Below are positions 26,327 to 35,119 of a stretch of DNA of 64,000 nucleotides, piece after piece. Both the position numbers and the translations under genes were made by a program. Numbering within the stretch: position 1 is the first letter of the stretch; the number at the start of each line of letters is the position of its first letter. Source of the stretch: Gemmatimonadaceae bacterium (GTDB lineage: Bacteria; Gemmatimonadota; Gemmatimonadetes; Gemmatimonadales; Gemmatimonadaceae). The notes under the pieces are model-generated. The model was not told the DNA's origin, ran no database searches, and saw nothing but the letters and a program-made list of their open reading frames with translations. The stretch covers positions 34,527-98,526 of the forward strand of contig JANYIN010000126.1 in the NCBI GenBank assembly GCA_025362035.1. The letters run 5' to 3'.

Positions 26327-27244
26327 CTACCACCGGTAGACGAACGCCACGTACGGCACTACGACGGACGAGGCGGTCGATCCGAAGCCCGCGACATCGA
26401 CGGCGATGTGTTCGCTCATGAACCGAAAGCCTCCGGAAAACAGCGCGCCCGTATCGCGACCTGTGCTGAAATAATTCTCCGACACCAGCGCGAAGCTCTT
26501 CGACACCCGGGTCACGCCGCCAACCATCAGCAGCGCCGTGGAGGACGCTGTTCCTCGAGAGAATCCAAAACCGGCACCCGCGGTCAAATTATTGTCTTCA
26601 CCGCCAAACGTCGCCACGCCGTAGCCGATGCCCACGGGACTCACGTCGGACAACCATTTCGCGCCGGCCACGAGCGCTCCGACCGCTACGTTCACGTTCG
26701 GACTCGCGTAGACCCCGACTTTCGGCGTGAGGTAGTAGAGTTGTTGGTCGAGCGCCACGCCAGGGAATGCGGAAGCGCCGAGGCCAACGCTGAGCCGGTC
26801 GTTGAGACCCGACTGGAAGCTGGGGAAGAAGACGTAAGCATCCGAAAAGTAGTTCTCCCCGCCGCGCAGCATCCGTCCAGTGGGCGCGAAGAACAATCGC
26901 GTGCGGCTCGGATCCTCCGGCCAGTACTCGCCGTCGTGCAGGGCCGTGCCGCTGACGGAACGCACCGATCGAATGGCGGACCGCGGTATCATCGTCTCGC
27001 CCACGGCCGACGTGAACCGCACGGTGGTAGACGTCACTTCCAGCACGCGCCCGAGCAGCATGGAACCATCGCGCAGCACGAGCTGCACGACGCGGTCAGC
27101 CGCTGTGGGAGCGAGATTGGCCGTTGCGGTCGTGTCCTGTGCGCGCGCCGTCGCCGCGCCGAACAGGAGGGCAGCGACCCGCAGCATGCAGCTATGACGC
27201 GTTAGCGAGACAAGACGCCGGGTGTTGCTCAGGACCTGCGTCAC
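26327..27244 (-). CDS. Predicted outer-membrane protein, family not recognised
   Basis: From GTG 27244 (GGAGG 6 bases upstream) the 305-residue product has a signal peptide ending ATARAQ. An N-terminal segment of ~75 residues (VQLVLRDGSMLLGRVLEVTS) looks like a small SH3-like/PRC-type beta domain. After it comes a barrel of alternating strands that ends in YVAFVYRW, with the terminal aromatic expected for BAM substrates. The pattern NYFSDAYVFFPSFQSGLNDRLSVGLGASAF is repeated in spirit through the barrel. No family name is offered. It lies in the minus-strand series between PBP2 and the hypothetical lipoprotein. Confidence 0.68.
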   Translation of the reverse strand: MTQVLSNTRRLVSLTRHSCMLRVAALLFGAATARAQDTTATANLAPTAADRVVQLVLRDGSMLLGRVLEVTSTTVRFTSAVGETMIPRSAIRSVRSVSGTALHDGEYWPEDPSRTRLFFAPTGRMLRGGENYFSDAYVFFPSFQSGLNDRLSVGLGASAFPGVALDQQLYYLTPKVGVYASPNVNVAVGALVAGAKWLSDVSPVGIGYGVATFGGEDNNLTAGAGFGFSRGTASSTALLMVGGVTRVSKSFALVSENYFSTGRDTGALFSGGFRFMSEHIAVDVAGFGSTASSVVVPYVAFVYRW

Positions 27245-27250
27245 GAAATA

Positions 27251-27255
27251 CCTCC
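27251..27255 (-). promoter_or_regulatory. Ribosome-binding site deciding the GTG start at 27244
   Basis: On the minus strand GGAGG stands 6 bases before GTG 27244, whereas ATG 27187 further in has no comparable site. It supports the longer signal peptide with a basic N-region. Confidence 0.6.
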
Positions 27256-27358
27256 GAGAATGAGCGCGAGGAAGCTGACTGATCTTGTTGTGCCTACACG
27301 CAGGAACCAGAAGCGGCAGACGTACCCGACATTTGCGCACCCCTCGTGACCGCTCCGC

Positions 27359-29131
27359 TCAATTTACGACCGCCGACACGGGCTTCACGTGCAGGTACGA
27401 TTCGATGATCTTCGATGCGAGCTGCGCCGTGATCGCCCCATGGAAGGGCACGTATTCGAGCATCACGGCAACCACGATTTTCGGATCGTCCACCGGCGCG
27501 AAGCCCACGAACCAGGCGTGGTTCAGTTCCTTGCCATCGCGGCCGAACTTTCCGGTCTGCGCCGTGCCCGTCTTTCCGGCCAGGGTGACGCCCTGGATCT
27601 TCGCGCCTGCAGCCGTTCCCGACTGCACCACGTTCGCGAGCGCGGCACGAAGCTGCGCGAGCTGATCCGGAGGCAGCGTGAAGATGCGCTTCCGTTCGGG
27701 CGCGTGCCTGATGAGCATGGGTCGCGCCGCTGTTCCGTCGGTCGCCAGCGCGGTGTAGAAGCGCGCCATGTTCAGGACGGTCTGCGAGTTCTCTCCCTGA
27801 CCGATGGCGAGATTCAGCACCACCGACGGCGTCCATCCACGCGCCCCGTACTGCCGGTTGAAGTAATCGATGGTTTCGGGCCAGAGGGGACGGTGCTCTT
27901 CGGGCAGGTCGATTCCCGCCTTCTCCCGAAATCCGAGCAATACCCCTCCAGCGAGCAGGCGCGACAGGCCGAGCTTCAATCCAAGCTGGTAAAAATAGAC
28001 GTCGCACGACTGCGCGATCGCACCGGCCAGCGAAAGGTCGCCGTGCTTGCCATCGCAGCGAAAGTACCGCGACCCGTACTGCATGCCGCCCGTGCACGGG
28101 AGCGGCATGTGATCGTTCATGGTGACGACATGATTCTCCAACGCCACCACCGCGGTGGCGAGCTTGAACGTGGAGCCGGGGGGGTACTGGCCCTGGAGCG
28201 CCTTGTTGTACAACGGCCGGCGCGGATTGGTGAGCAGCGAATCCCAGTACTGCGCCGGAATTCCCCCCACGAAGCGATTCGCGTCCCAGCTCGGCGCGCT
28301 GTACAGGGCGAGGACCTCGCCCGTTTTCGGATCCATGGCGACGGCGCCGCCCTGCAGCGTGTCTCCGAACAACGCCGCCGTCGCGCGCTGAAGCGCCATG
28401 TCGATGTTCGTATAGAGCGGGGGAGCAGCCACCGCGGACAGGTCGGGGCGTGCCCCGCCGTTCTTCACGATGCGACCACGCGCGTCCACTTCCACGAACT
28501 GGCTACCCTCTTTCCCTCGCAGCTGCGCCTCATACTGCTTCTCGAGTCCCTGTTTCCCGATCTGCTGTCCAGCCTTGTAGTCCGCGTTCTGCGAACGCGC
28601 CAGCTCGCCTTCGTTGATTTCACCCGCGAATCCTGCGAACGACGCCACGAGCGGTCCATCGGGATAGAACCGGCGCGGGGCGCTCTGGATAATGAGCCCG
28701 GGGAACTGCGTGCGATGCTCCTCGAGCACGCTCACCACGTCGAAGCTCGCGTCAGGAAGAATCACGGTCGGGCGGGCGGGCGCGCGACGGAAGCGCCGCA
28801 CGGATTGGTCGATCATCGCGGGCGTGACGGTGATGGTACCGCTCAGCCGCTCGAGCATGGCGCGCAACGAGTCTTCGCGAAGCCCGAGCACCGACACGGA
28901 ATATCCGGTCACGTTGTCCGCGATCACCTTGCCGTTGCGGTCATAGATCAGGCCGCGCGGCGCGGGGAGTGGCAGCTCGCGAAGGCGGTTCGTCTCGGAC
29001 TGCAGGGCGTAACGCTGATGCATCAACACCTGGCTGCGAAAAAAGCCGGCCAGCAGCACGAACAGCGCCCCGCCAATGATGATGTTGGCGACCTGCGCGC
29101 GCTGAATGATTTCGTTGGAACGGACTTTCAT
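27359..29131 (-). CDS. mrdA: Penicillin-binding protein 2 (peptidoglycan transpeptidase)
   Basis: The 590-residue protein is anchored by one N-terminal transmembrane helix (ANIIIGGALFVLLAGFF). It has a PBP dimerisation region (LPAPRGLIYDRNGKVIADN) and a C-terminal transpeptidase domain. Catalytic motifs are STFK (Ser320, Lys323) in YPPGSTFKLA, SCD in AQSCDVYFYQLG and KTG (Lys520) in LAGKTGTAQTGKFG. PBP2 crosslinks peptidoglycan during elongation together with RodA and MreB. None of mreB, mreC or rodA is in the window, so the gene stands apart from the usual rod-shape cluster. ATG 29131 is used; the frame is open further to 29245 but would overlap the opposite-strand VOC gene region. Identity to the MrdA family is by motif order and length. 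Confidence 0.92.
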   Translation of the reverse strand: MKVRSNEIIQRAQVANIIIGGALFVLLAGFFRSQVLMHQRYALQSETNRLRELPLPAPRGLIYDRNGKVIADNVTGYSVSVLGLREDSLRAMLERLSGTITVTPAMIDQSVRRFRRAPARPTVILPDASFDVVSVLEEHRTQFPGLIIQSAPRRFYPDGPLVASFAGFAGEINEGELARSQNADYKAGQQIGKQGLEKQYEAQLRGKEGSQFVEVDARGRIVKNGGARPDLSAVAAPPLYTNIDMALQRATAALFGDTLQGGAVAMDPKTGEVLALYSAPSWDANRFVGGIPAQYWDSLLTNPRRPLYNKALQGQYPPGSTFKLATAVVALENHVVTMNDHMPLPCTGGMQYGSRYFRCDGKHGDLSLAGAIAQSCDVYFYQLGLKLGLSRLLAGGVLLGFREKAGIDLPEEHRPLWPETIDYFNRQYGARGWTPSVVLNLAIGQGENSQTVLNMARFYTALATDGTAARPMLIRHAPERKRIFTLPPDQLAQLRAALANVVQSGTAAGAKIQGVTLAGKTGTAQTGKFGRDGKELNHAWFVGFAPVDDPKIVVAVMLEYVPFHGAITAQLASKIIESYLHVKPVSAVVN

Positions 29132-29234
29132 CTGGAGAGGCGACGGCAAGGCATGATGAAAGATAGCCGCGTGCAGCGCCCGACTCGTCTGCATATCATC
29201 CTCACAGCCGATGGACTGGAATGGGACCCGGACC

Positions 29235-29241
29235 GAGGAGG
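29235..29241 (+). promoter_or_regulatory. Ribosome-binding site deciding the start at 29247
   Basis: GAGGAGG with a 5-base spacer precedes GTG 29247. It favours this start over ATG 29211, which would lie in the promoter side of the divergent PBP2 gene. Confidence 0.65.
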
Positions 29242-29246
29242 ACAAG

Positions 29247-29624
29247 GTGCTCCGCTTCTGTAACGTCGTGGCATTCGTGCCGACGCTCGATGCGCAACGA
29301 GCGAAGGCGTTTTACGCCGACGTGCTGGGACTGCGATTGGTGAGCGACGACGAGTTCGCACTCGTTTTCGATGCGGGCGGGACGACGCTGCGCGTCGTCC
29401 GCGTGAACGAATTGACTCCAGCGCGGTTCACCGTGCTCGGCTGGCAGGTGGAAAACATCGAGGAGATGGTGGCCGCACTCGGCCAGGATGGCGTACAGTT
29501 CGAGTTCTACGGCTTTTTCGAGCAGGACGCGCTGGGGATCTGGACCGCTCCCACGGGCGACAAGGTCGCGTGGTTCAAGGATCCGGACGGGAATACCTTG
29601 TCGGTATCGCAGCATGTATTGTGA
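29247..29624 (+). CDS. VOC (glyoxalase/dioxygenase-fold) protein
   Basis: The 125-residue single-domain cytoplasmic protein has two beta-alpha-beta-beta-beta modules: VVAFVPTLDAQRAKAFYADVLGLRLVSDD and FTVLGWQVENIEEMVAALGQ, closing with VAWFKDPDGNTLSVSQ. The last block, with the Glu position replaced here by a Ser region, resembles glyoxalase-like members. Length is typical. The family includes glyoxalases, fosfomycin-resistance enzymes and dioxygenases, and nothing here selects one. It is divergent from PBP2 (115 bases) and convergent with the cyclophilin. Confidence 0.88.
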   Translation: MLRFCNVVAFVPTLDAQRAKAFYADVLGLRLVSDDEFALVFDAGGTTLRVVRVNELTPARFTVLGWQVENIEEMVAALGQDGVQFEFYGFFEQDALGIWTAPTGDKVAWFKDPDGNTLSVSQHVL

Positions 29625-29689
29625 TCTGCGCGCTGACCACGCCGCAGGCGGCAGATACCCCTCTGAACTGCCCCCGGCACGCCGTAGGG

Positions 29690-30328
29690 CTATGCCGTTC
29701 GAACGATCCGACGAATGGTCACCGGCGGCGTGAGCGTCTGCGCGCTCGCTTGCTGCGCCTGTATCCGTCGCACGACGGTCATCCCGCTGGTCACACGTCC
29801 GAACGCGGCGAACCCCTGCCCGTCGGGATTGCGCTTGCCGCCGAAGTCCAGCTGTGGTTGGGCTCCAATGCAAATGAAGAAGTCGGATGTCGCCGAGGCG
29901 GGGCCGCTGCGCGCCATGGAAAGGGCGCCGTCGATGTGCGTGAGGCCGGTGATGCTGGTGCGCTCCAGCGCGATGGGTGGCCAGTGCGGGCCTGCTGCGC
30001 CGGGGGCGGTGCCCGCCTGGACGACCTCGATTTTCACGGGGCTGTTCGGCTGGTTGTCCAGGCGTACGGTGCGGTGAAAGCGACCGTCGTCGTACGCGTG
30101 CGCGTCCACGTAACGCAGGAAGTTCGTCACGGTGATCGGTGCTCTCGTCGAATCGAGGTCGGCAGCGATCGGTCCGAGCGACGTTTCGATGGTGATGGAG
30201 ATGATGACAGACCCGGCCGTCCGCGTGGCTGGATGGTACCAGTGGCGGGTCGAATCGATGCTACGTCCGAGTAGTGCCGTGGCGAAGGCAAGCGCGAGCG
30301 AGGACACGAGGGTAGCGCGCAGCAGCAT
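29690..30328 (-). CDS. Exported peptidyl-prolyl cis-trans isomerase, cyclophilin type
   Basis: The 212-residue protein has a signal peptide or anchor (LLRATLVSSLALAFATALLG) and a cyclophilin domain (~50-205). Visible motifs are IETSLGPIAADLDSTRAPITVTNFLRYV, the catalytic-loop FHRTVR, SMARSGPASATSDFFICIG and GFAAFGRVTSGMTVVRRI. The FHRxxx loop carries Phe-His-Arg as in bacterial PpiA-type enzymes. ATG 30328 has GGAG 8 bases upstream and gives the signal peptide. Likely role: protein folding in the periplasm. It is divergent from the PQQ dehydrogenase (90 bases). Confidence 0.92.
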   Translation of the reverse strand: MLLRATLVSSLALAFATALLGRSIDSTRHWYHPATRTAGSVIISITIETSLGPIAADLDSTRAPITVTNFLRYVDAHAYDDGRFHRTVRLDNQPNSPVKIEVVQAGTAPGAAGPHWPPIALERTSITGLTHIDGALSMARSGPASATSDFFICIGAQPQLDFGGKRNPDGQGFAAFGRVTSGMTVVRRIQAQQASAQTLTPPVTIRRIVRTA

Positions 30329-30418
30329 GGGAAGAACTCCGTGCATTGGATGTACAATCGTCTCGCGAGGGCGCCGACGTTACGAAACGAACGTGAAGCC
30401 GCTAACATTGCCTACCAT

Positions 30419-32482
30419 ATGATACTTCGCACCCTTGCGCTCGCCCTCGTCATGCCCGCGTTGGCTCGAGCGCAGCAGGCGTCTGCCGACTGGCCAATCT
30501 ACGGCGGCAACAGCGACAACACCCGCTACTCCACGCTCTCCCAGATCACACCGGCGAACGTGAAGCAGCTCACGGTGGCCTGGACGTACCAGACGCACGA
30601 CGAGTTCCCCGGATCGGAAATGCAGTCGAATCCGATCGTCGTGGACGGCGTGCTGTTCGCGACCACGCCAAAGATGCGCGTCATCGCGCTCGACGCCGCG
30701 ACGGGCAGAGAGTTGTGGAGCTTCAACCCGAATCTCGCGAATGCGAAGACCGGCCGCTTCCGGCATCGCGGCGTCACCGTGCATGACGACCGCCTCCTCT
30801 TCACCTACCGCAACTGGCTGTGGGCGCTCGACAAGAGGACAGGTCTGCCGATTCGCACCTTCGGTGATTCCGGTCGCGTCGATCTGCGCAAAGGACTCGA
30901 CCGCCCCATCGACGGCGTGAGCATCAGCGCCAGCACGCCGGGTGTCGTGTTCGAAGATCTCTATATCATCGGAAGCACGGTGAGCGAAAGCCTCCCGTCG
31001 TCTCCCGGCGACATCCGTGCCTTCGATGTGAAGACGGGCGCGCTGCGATGGAGCTTCCACACCATTCCGCATCCGGGCGAGTTCGGCTATGAGACCTGGT
31101 CGCCGGAGTCCTATAAGATCAACGGAGGCACCAACGCCTGGGCAGGCCTCACGGTGGACCATACGCTGGGCCTCGTCTACGGCGCTACCGGCTCCGCGTC
31201 TTTCGACTTCTACGGTTCCAACCGACTTGGCGACAACCTCTTCGCCAACACGATCCTCGCGCTCGACGCGCGCACGGGAAAGCGCGTTTGGCACTTTCAG
31301 GGTGTGAAGCACGATCTCTGGGATCTGGATTTCCCGGCGCCGCCTGCGCTGGTGACCGTGCAACGCGATGGAAAGCCGGTGCAGGCACTCGCGCAGATCA
31401 CGAAGTCGGGGCACGTATGGGTGCTCGACCGCCGCACGGGAGCAGCACTCTTCCCGATCGAGGAGAAGCAGGTTCCGGCATCACGCATCCCGGGCGAGCG
31501 CGCGGCGGCGACGCAGCGACTACCCGTGCTGCCGCCTGCCTTCACGCGCCAACGCATCACGTTGAACATGCTCACGCGTCGCACGCCGGCGGCGCACGCC
31601 GCCGCGGTGAAGACGTTCAGGGAGTACGATTCGAACGGCCTGTTCAATCCGCCAAGCACAAAGGGCACCGTCGTCTTTCCAGGCTATGACGGCGGCGGCG
31701 AGTGGGGCGGCCCGGCGTACGATCCGGAGTCCGGGCTGCTGTACGTCAATGCCAACGAGATGGCATGGCTGCTTCGTATGGTGCCGCGCAGCGACAAATC
31801 ACTCTACCAGAACAACTGCGCCAGCTGCCACGGTTCGGACCTCAAGGGCAACGCGAACAACATTCCGTCACTGGTGGGCGTCGGCACCCGACGCACGCGC
31901 GACGAGCTGGCACTCATCATCCGGGCGGGCAGTGCGCGCATGCCCGCGTTTGGCGAGTTGTTCGACAGTGGTACCATCGGCGACGTCGTGAATTTCCTCA
32001 TCACCGGCAAGGACGTCGCGGAAACCGCCGGGAGCAATCCGAACTACCTGTCGTATCGCAACGACGGCTACAAGCTCTGGCTCGATCCGGACGGGTACCC
32101 GCCCTATTCGCCTCCGTGGGGGACGCTGAACGCGATCGACTTGAACGCGGGCGCGATCAAGTGGAAGATTCCCTTCGGCGAATATCCGAAGCTAGCGGCG
32201 AAGGGGATGCACGACACGGGCACCGACAACTACGGCGGCCCAGTGGTCACAGCGAACGGACTGCTCTTTATCGGCGCCACGACGTACGACAAGACCTTTC
32301 ACGCCTATGACAAGCGCACGGGCAAGCTGCTCTGGAAAGCCGCACTCCCCGCCAGCGGCAATGCGACGCCCTCGCTCTACGTCGTGAACGGCAAGGAGTA
32401 CGTCGTGATCGCCTGCGGCGGCGGAAAGAATGGAGCGGAATCCGGTGGGACGATCGTCGCATTCACTCTACCGGCACACTGA
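30419..32482 (+). CDS. PQQ-dependent dehydrogenase with an internal cytochrome c domain
   Basis: The 687-residue exported protein (signal ALALVMPALARAQQ) is an eight-bladed quinoprotein of the glucose/alcohol dehydrogenase family. It has WPIYGGNSDNTRYSTLSQI, WTYQTHDEFPGSEMQSNPI, IALDAATGRELWSFNP, a VKHDLWDLDFPA segment and closing blades DNYGGPVVTANGLLFIGATT. A c-type cytochrome (CASCH at 467-471, axial Met508 in RMPAF) sits inside the chain, before the last propeller blades. This built-in heme is known in some quinoproteins and provides an electron exit to periplasmic carriers. Substrate is probably a sugar or alcohol. It precedes a cluster of cupredoxin genes by about 0.9 kb and a hairpin follows the stop. 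Confidence 0.92.
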   Translation: MILRTLALALVMPALARAQQASADWPIYGGNSDNTRYSTLSQITPANVKQLTVAWTYQTHDEFPGSEMQSNPIVVDGVLFATTPKMRVIALDAATGRELWSFNPNLANAKTGRFRHRGVTVHDDRLLFTYRNWLWALDKRTGLPIRTFGDSGRVDLRKGLDRPIDGVSISASTPGVVFEDLYIIGSTVSESLPSSPGDIRAFDVKTGALRWSFHTIPHPGEFGYETWSPESYKINGGTNAWAGLTVDHTLGLVYGATGSASFDFYGSNRLGDNLFANTILALDARTGKRVWHFQGVKHDLWDLDFPAPPALVTVQRDGKPVQALAQITKSGHVWVLDRRTGAALFPIEEKQVPASRIPGERAAATQRLPVLPPAFTRQRITLNMLTRRTPAAHAAAVKTFREYDSNGLFNPPSTKGTVVFPGYDGGGEWGGPAYDPESGLLYVNANEMAWLLRMVPRSDKSLYQNNCASCHGSDLKGNANNIPSLVGVGTRRTRDELALIIRAGSARMPAFGELFDSGTIGDVVNFLITGKDVAETAGSNPNYLSYRNDGYKLWLDPDGYPPYSPPWGTLNAIDLNAGAIKWKIPFGEYPKLAAKGMHDTGTDNYGGPVVTANGLLFIGATTYDKTFHAYDKRTGKLLWKAALPASGNATPSLYVVNGKEYVVIACGGGKNGAESGGTIVAFTLPAH

Positions 32483-32483
32483 C

Positions 32484-32507
32484 GGCGTGCGGCATGCGCC
32501 GCACGCC
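32484..32507. terminator. Perfect 10-base hairpin between convergent genes, likely terminator
   Basis: GGCGTGCGGC (32484-32493), loop ATGC, GCCGCACGCC (32498-32507). It begins 2 bases after the PQQ dehydrogenase stop and precedes the convergent DUF4397 gene. No T-tract follows in either direction, as for many terminators in GC-rich bacteria. Confidence 0.7.
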
Positions 32508-32535
32508 ACGCCGCACGGCGTAACCTCAGGACGAG

Positions 32536-33189
32536 CTATGGTATCGTCCGAAAGCGCAGCACGCCCAGACTATCGATGAGCACCACCGTGATGCGCTCAC
32601 CGCTCGCCAGCGTAACGGCACCGGTCGTGGCGAGCTTCGTCGTGCCGCCCGCGGCAGTCACGAACACTTCCCATGCTCCTGGATCGCTCTGGAGGTAGGG
32701 CGACGTCGCGAGGTACGCGAACGGCGTCATGATGTGAACCGGCGTCTGGAAGTCCGGCTGTGTACGCCAGATCTCGATCGCTGCGGAGTTGGCCACCAGA
32801 TTCGACACCCGCAGCTTGCTCTTTCCGTCCGGCACGTTCGCACCCGTATCGGCCAGCACGTTTGCCGTGACGCTCGAGGTCGCGCTGGAGACGGCGTAGG
32901 CCGTCACCGTTTGCGCCGCCACGGTCTGAACCGCAACGTCCGCGGAGCCGGCCGTCGCGGACTGCATGTGCAGGAGATGCGGGCCCGACGGCACCGCGAT
33001 GGGAGACGACACGGCTGCCACGCCCAGCGCGGTCACGGCGACCGTCCCGTCCACGAGCACGTCGATGGGCACCCGGCTGGCGTTCACGACGCGGAAGGCG
33101 GAATCGGTGGCGGCGGGTAGACCGATGTTGTCGCTGCACGCCGCCAAGAGGACGGTTGCCACTACTGCCGAAGTGCGAAAAAAGCTCAC
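32536..33189 (-). CDS. DUF4397-type lipoprotein
   Basis: The 217-residue protein (GTG 33189) has a lipoprotein signal ending VLLAAC and a mature part of two short beta repeats, FRVVNASRVPIDVLVDGTVAV and LRVSNLVANSAAIEIWRT. Each starts with an RVVNAS/RVSN motif typical of DUF4397 surface proteins. The function of that family is unknown, and it is often found on the cell surface of Gemmatimonadota and Bacteroidota. The frame is open to 33273, but the lipobox position supports the later start. It is convergent with the PQQ dehydrogenase and follows the two cupredoxin genes on the same strand with a 141-base gap. Confidence 0.75.
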   Translation of the reverse strand: MSFFRTSAVVATVLLAACSDNIGLPAATDSAFRVVNASRVPIDVLVDGTVAVTALGVAAVSSPIAVPSGPHLLHMQSATAGSADVAVQTVAAQTVTAYAVSSATSSVTANVLADTGANVPDGKSKLRVSNLVANSAAIEIWRTQPDFQTPVHIMTPFAYLATSPYLQSDPGAWEVFVTAAGGTTKLATTGAVTLASGERITVVLIDSLGVLRFRTIP

Positions 33190-33330
33190 GGGGTGCTGTG
33201 CAAGGGGATCGACACGCGGGTGGTGCGAAGGACTACCGTCCGCCACCCCGGAAAGGTCCTTCGCGTCGTCCACAAATTCAACTCGGCAGGCATGCCCCGG
33301 GTCACAGCCAAGGTCGTTTGAGCGGCGGGG

Positions 33331-33741
33331 TCAGTCCACGACCACGGTCGCTTTCATGGACGGGTGGACCGCGCAGTGGTACGGGAACGTTCCGGCAGTA
33401 GGAAAACTCTGAATGAAGGCATCGGGCGTGTGGAGCGTGCCTGAGTTGAATGCGCCGCCGTCGGCCGTGGCCGTGTGCGGAGTGGCGCCGGCTTCGCAGT
33501 TCACCCAGGCGACGTTCTGACCAGCCTTCACATGTACGGTTGGCGGAATGAACGCGAACTTGCTGATGAACACGATCGTCGCGCCTGCCGCGCTCGACGG
33601 CACCGTGCAGCTGAGAGAATTCGTCGGCGTGGCGGACGTTGCCCGGTCAGAAAAACACGCGACGAGGCCGAGTGTCACGAAAACAAGCGTCAGCACGACC
33701 CGCGCGCCCGCGTACGATCGGCACACGAGGCGCGGGCTCAT
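33331..33741 (-). CDS. Cupredoxin (plastocyanin-like) lipoprotein
   Basis: The 136-residue protein has a lipoprotein signal ending LGLVAC (Cys ~29) and a type-1 copper domain. Copper ligands are His89 (ATPHTAT) and Cys123, His126 and Met129 in YHCAVHPSMKATVVV. The domain begins TIVFISKFAFIPPTVHVKAGQNVAWVN. It is a periplasmic electron carrier or copper-binding protein tethered to a membrane. ATG 33741 overlaps the stop of the preceding gene by ATGA, so the two cupredoxin genes are translationally coupled. The C-terminal copper loop is very similar to that of the neighbour (VYCTVHPFMKATIIV), which suggests duplication. Confidence 0.92.
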   Translation of the reverse strand: MSPRLVCRSYAGARVVLTLVFVTLGLVACFSDRATSATPTNSLSCTVPSSAAGATIVFISKFAFIPPTVHVKAGQNVAWVNCEAGATPHTATADGGAFNSGTLHTPDAFIQSFPTAGTFPYHCAVHPSMKATVVVD

Positions 33742-34994
33742 TTGACGATAATGGTTGCCTTCATGAACGGATGCACCGTGCAGTAGACGGGATACGTGCC
33801 AGGCTTGCTGAAGGTGTGGCTGAAGCTGCCTTCCGTGCCGATGATCGGTGACGTGAAGCTCTTGTCCAGCGCGGCGACGGAATGGACGAGCTGGTCGAGA
33901 TTCTTCCACGTGATTGTGCTGCCCGCCGTGATCTCGATATGGTCGGGCAGGAACGCCTGACCCTTGAGTCGCGCATTCACATTCCGTGGCGCCGGCGCAC
34001 GCGACGCGGCGCTCGGCGCGGCGACGCGCGAGGTGGTATCGCGGACTGCTATGGAAGGCGAGGGCGCCGCGGCTACCGCTGTGGGAGGGGTTACGGGCGA
34101 AGGCTTCGCGGGCGACGGCGTTGCGACGCTGTCCAGCAGAACCGGTTTCCGCGCGGCGAGGGAATCCGCAACCGGAAGCGGGGCCCCCATCGCTGCAACA
34201 CCGGTCGTTGGCGGTGCCGTGCTGCCGGGATTGCTGGTGAAGCGGCTCATGGTGATAGGAATGGTGAACTCGAAGCCGTACCGCTTCGTGTCCGCGCCGC
34301 GCGTAAGACCCTGCAGCGTGGCCGTGTTCGCGTTGGACACGTGAAGAGAGAGCGTGTGCGGCGTATTCGGCAGCGCCACATGAAGTCCGGCGCTCCACGC
34401 CACCCGATCTCCCGCGCCACGATTGGTGAAGGTGGCCGCATCGCCGGCCAAGGCGATGAATCGATTCAGGCGAATGGTGCTCCCGCCGCCGAAGGCAAAG
34501 CGAGTATTGCCGCCCTTGAGCGTGTCCGCCACGAGTCTGCTCACGACGATGAGCCGAAGGGGGCCGTCGCGACGCGAGATGGACAGTTCGCCATCGACGC
34601 CTTGGACGGCGAGATTGTAGTCCACCTGTCCGCCCAGGTCGAACGGTGCCCCCTCTTCCTGCTGAAGCGGCGCGTAGCGTCCGAAGAACTCCCACTCATT
34701 CGGATAGCGTGACGCAAGCGCGGAATTCGTGGCGTAGTTCACGCCGAGCAGTCCGCGTGACGCGATACCCGTGGCGATGAGAAAGGTCGGGAAGTTCGTG
34801 ACCTTGCGCTCGGGCGCGTCGCTGACGCTGAAGCGATGGATGAAGTTGAAGTAGAGCGTGCCGGTGTTCCCCACCCAGTCGCCCGACACATTGTCCGAGC
34901 GATCGAGTAGCGACTGCCCGGCGGCAGCCCGGATGGGAGCAGTCAGTGCGCTGGCCACAAGGCCAGCGAAGAAGGCGACGTGAAGTACGCGCAC
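33738..34994 (-). CDS. DUF5777-like beta-barrel fused to a C-terminal cupredoxin
   Basis: The 418-residue protein begins with a signal peptide (FFAGLVASALTAPIRAAAG). Residues ~30-250 resemble a DUF5777-type outer-membrane barrel (LYFNFIHRFSVSD, NFPTFLIATGIASRGLLGVNY, GLHVALPNTPHTLSLHVSN). A Pro/Ala/Ser-rich linker of ~80 residues (~255-335) leads to a cupredoxin domain (~335-418) with ligands His371, Cys405, His408 and Met411 in LVHSVAAL and VYCTVHPFMK. The copper domain would sit at the end of a flexible tether on an outer-membrane anchor. It is the first gene of the coupled pair with the cupredoxin lipoprotein. The barrel assignment is by resemblance and less sure than the copper domain. 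Confidence 0.82.
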   Translation of the reverse strand: MRVLHVAFFAGLVASALTAPIRAAAGQSLLDRSDNVSGDWVGNTGTLYFNFIHRFSVSDAPERKVTNFPTFLIATGIASRGLLGVNYATNSALASRYPNEWEFFGRYAPLQQEEGAPFDLGGQVDYNLAVQGVDGELSISRRDGPLRLIVVSRLVADTLKGGNTRFAFGGGSTIRLNRFIALAGDAATFTNRGAGDRVAWSAGLHVALPNTPHTLSLHVSNANTATLQGLTRGADTKRYGFEFTIPITMSRFTSNPGSTAPPTTGVAAMGAPLPVADSLAARKPVLLDSVATPSPAKPSPVTPPTAVAAAPSPSIAVRDTTSRVAAPSAASRAPAPRNVNARLKGQAFLPDHIEITAGSTITWKNLDQLVHSVAALDKSFTSPIIGTEGSFSHTFSKPGTYPVYCTVHPFMKATIIVK

Positions 34995-35119
34995 GGGAAG
35001 TCTCCCGGGATGGACGGGAACGAGCGCTGTCGTGACTGCTCAGTAAATCGTTCGCGTGCGAAGCACAGATGTACGGGTTGACCCGAGCATTGGATCGAAT
35101 GGTCACAGTGTTCTGGAAC

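Noticed and set aside
27389..29263. 624-codon plus-strand frame opposite PBP2
   Set aside because: Antisense to a gene with all transpeptidase motifs; composition is that of a shadow frame.
33742..34695. N-terminal extension of the cupredoxin lipoprotein frame to 34695
   Set aside because: The extension is out of frame with the barrel-cupredoxin gene that truly occupies this stretch; ATG 33741 overlaps its stop and begins a lipoprotein signal.
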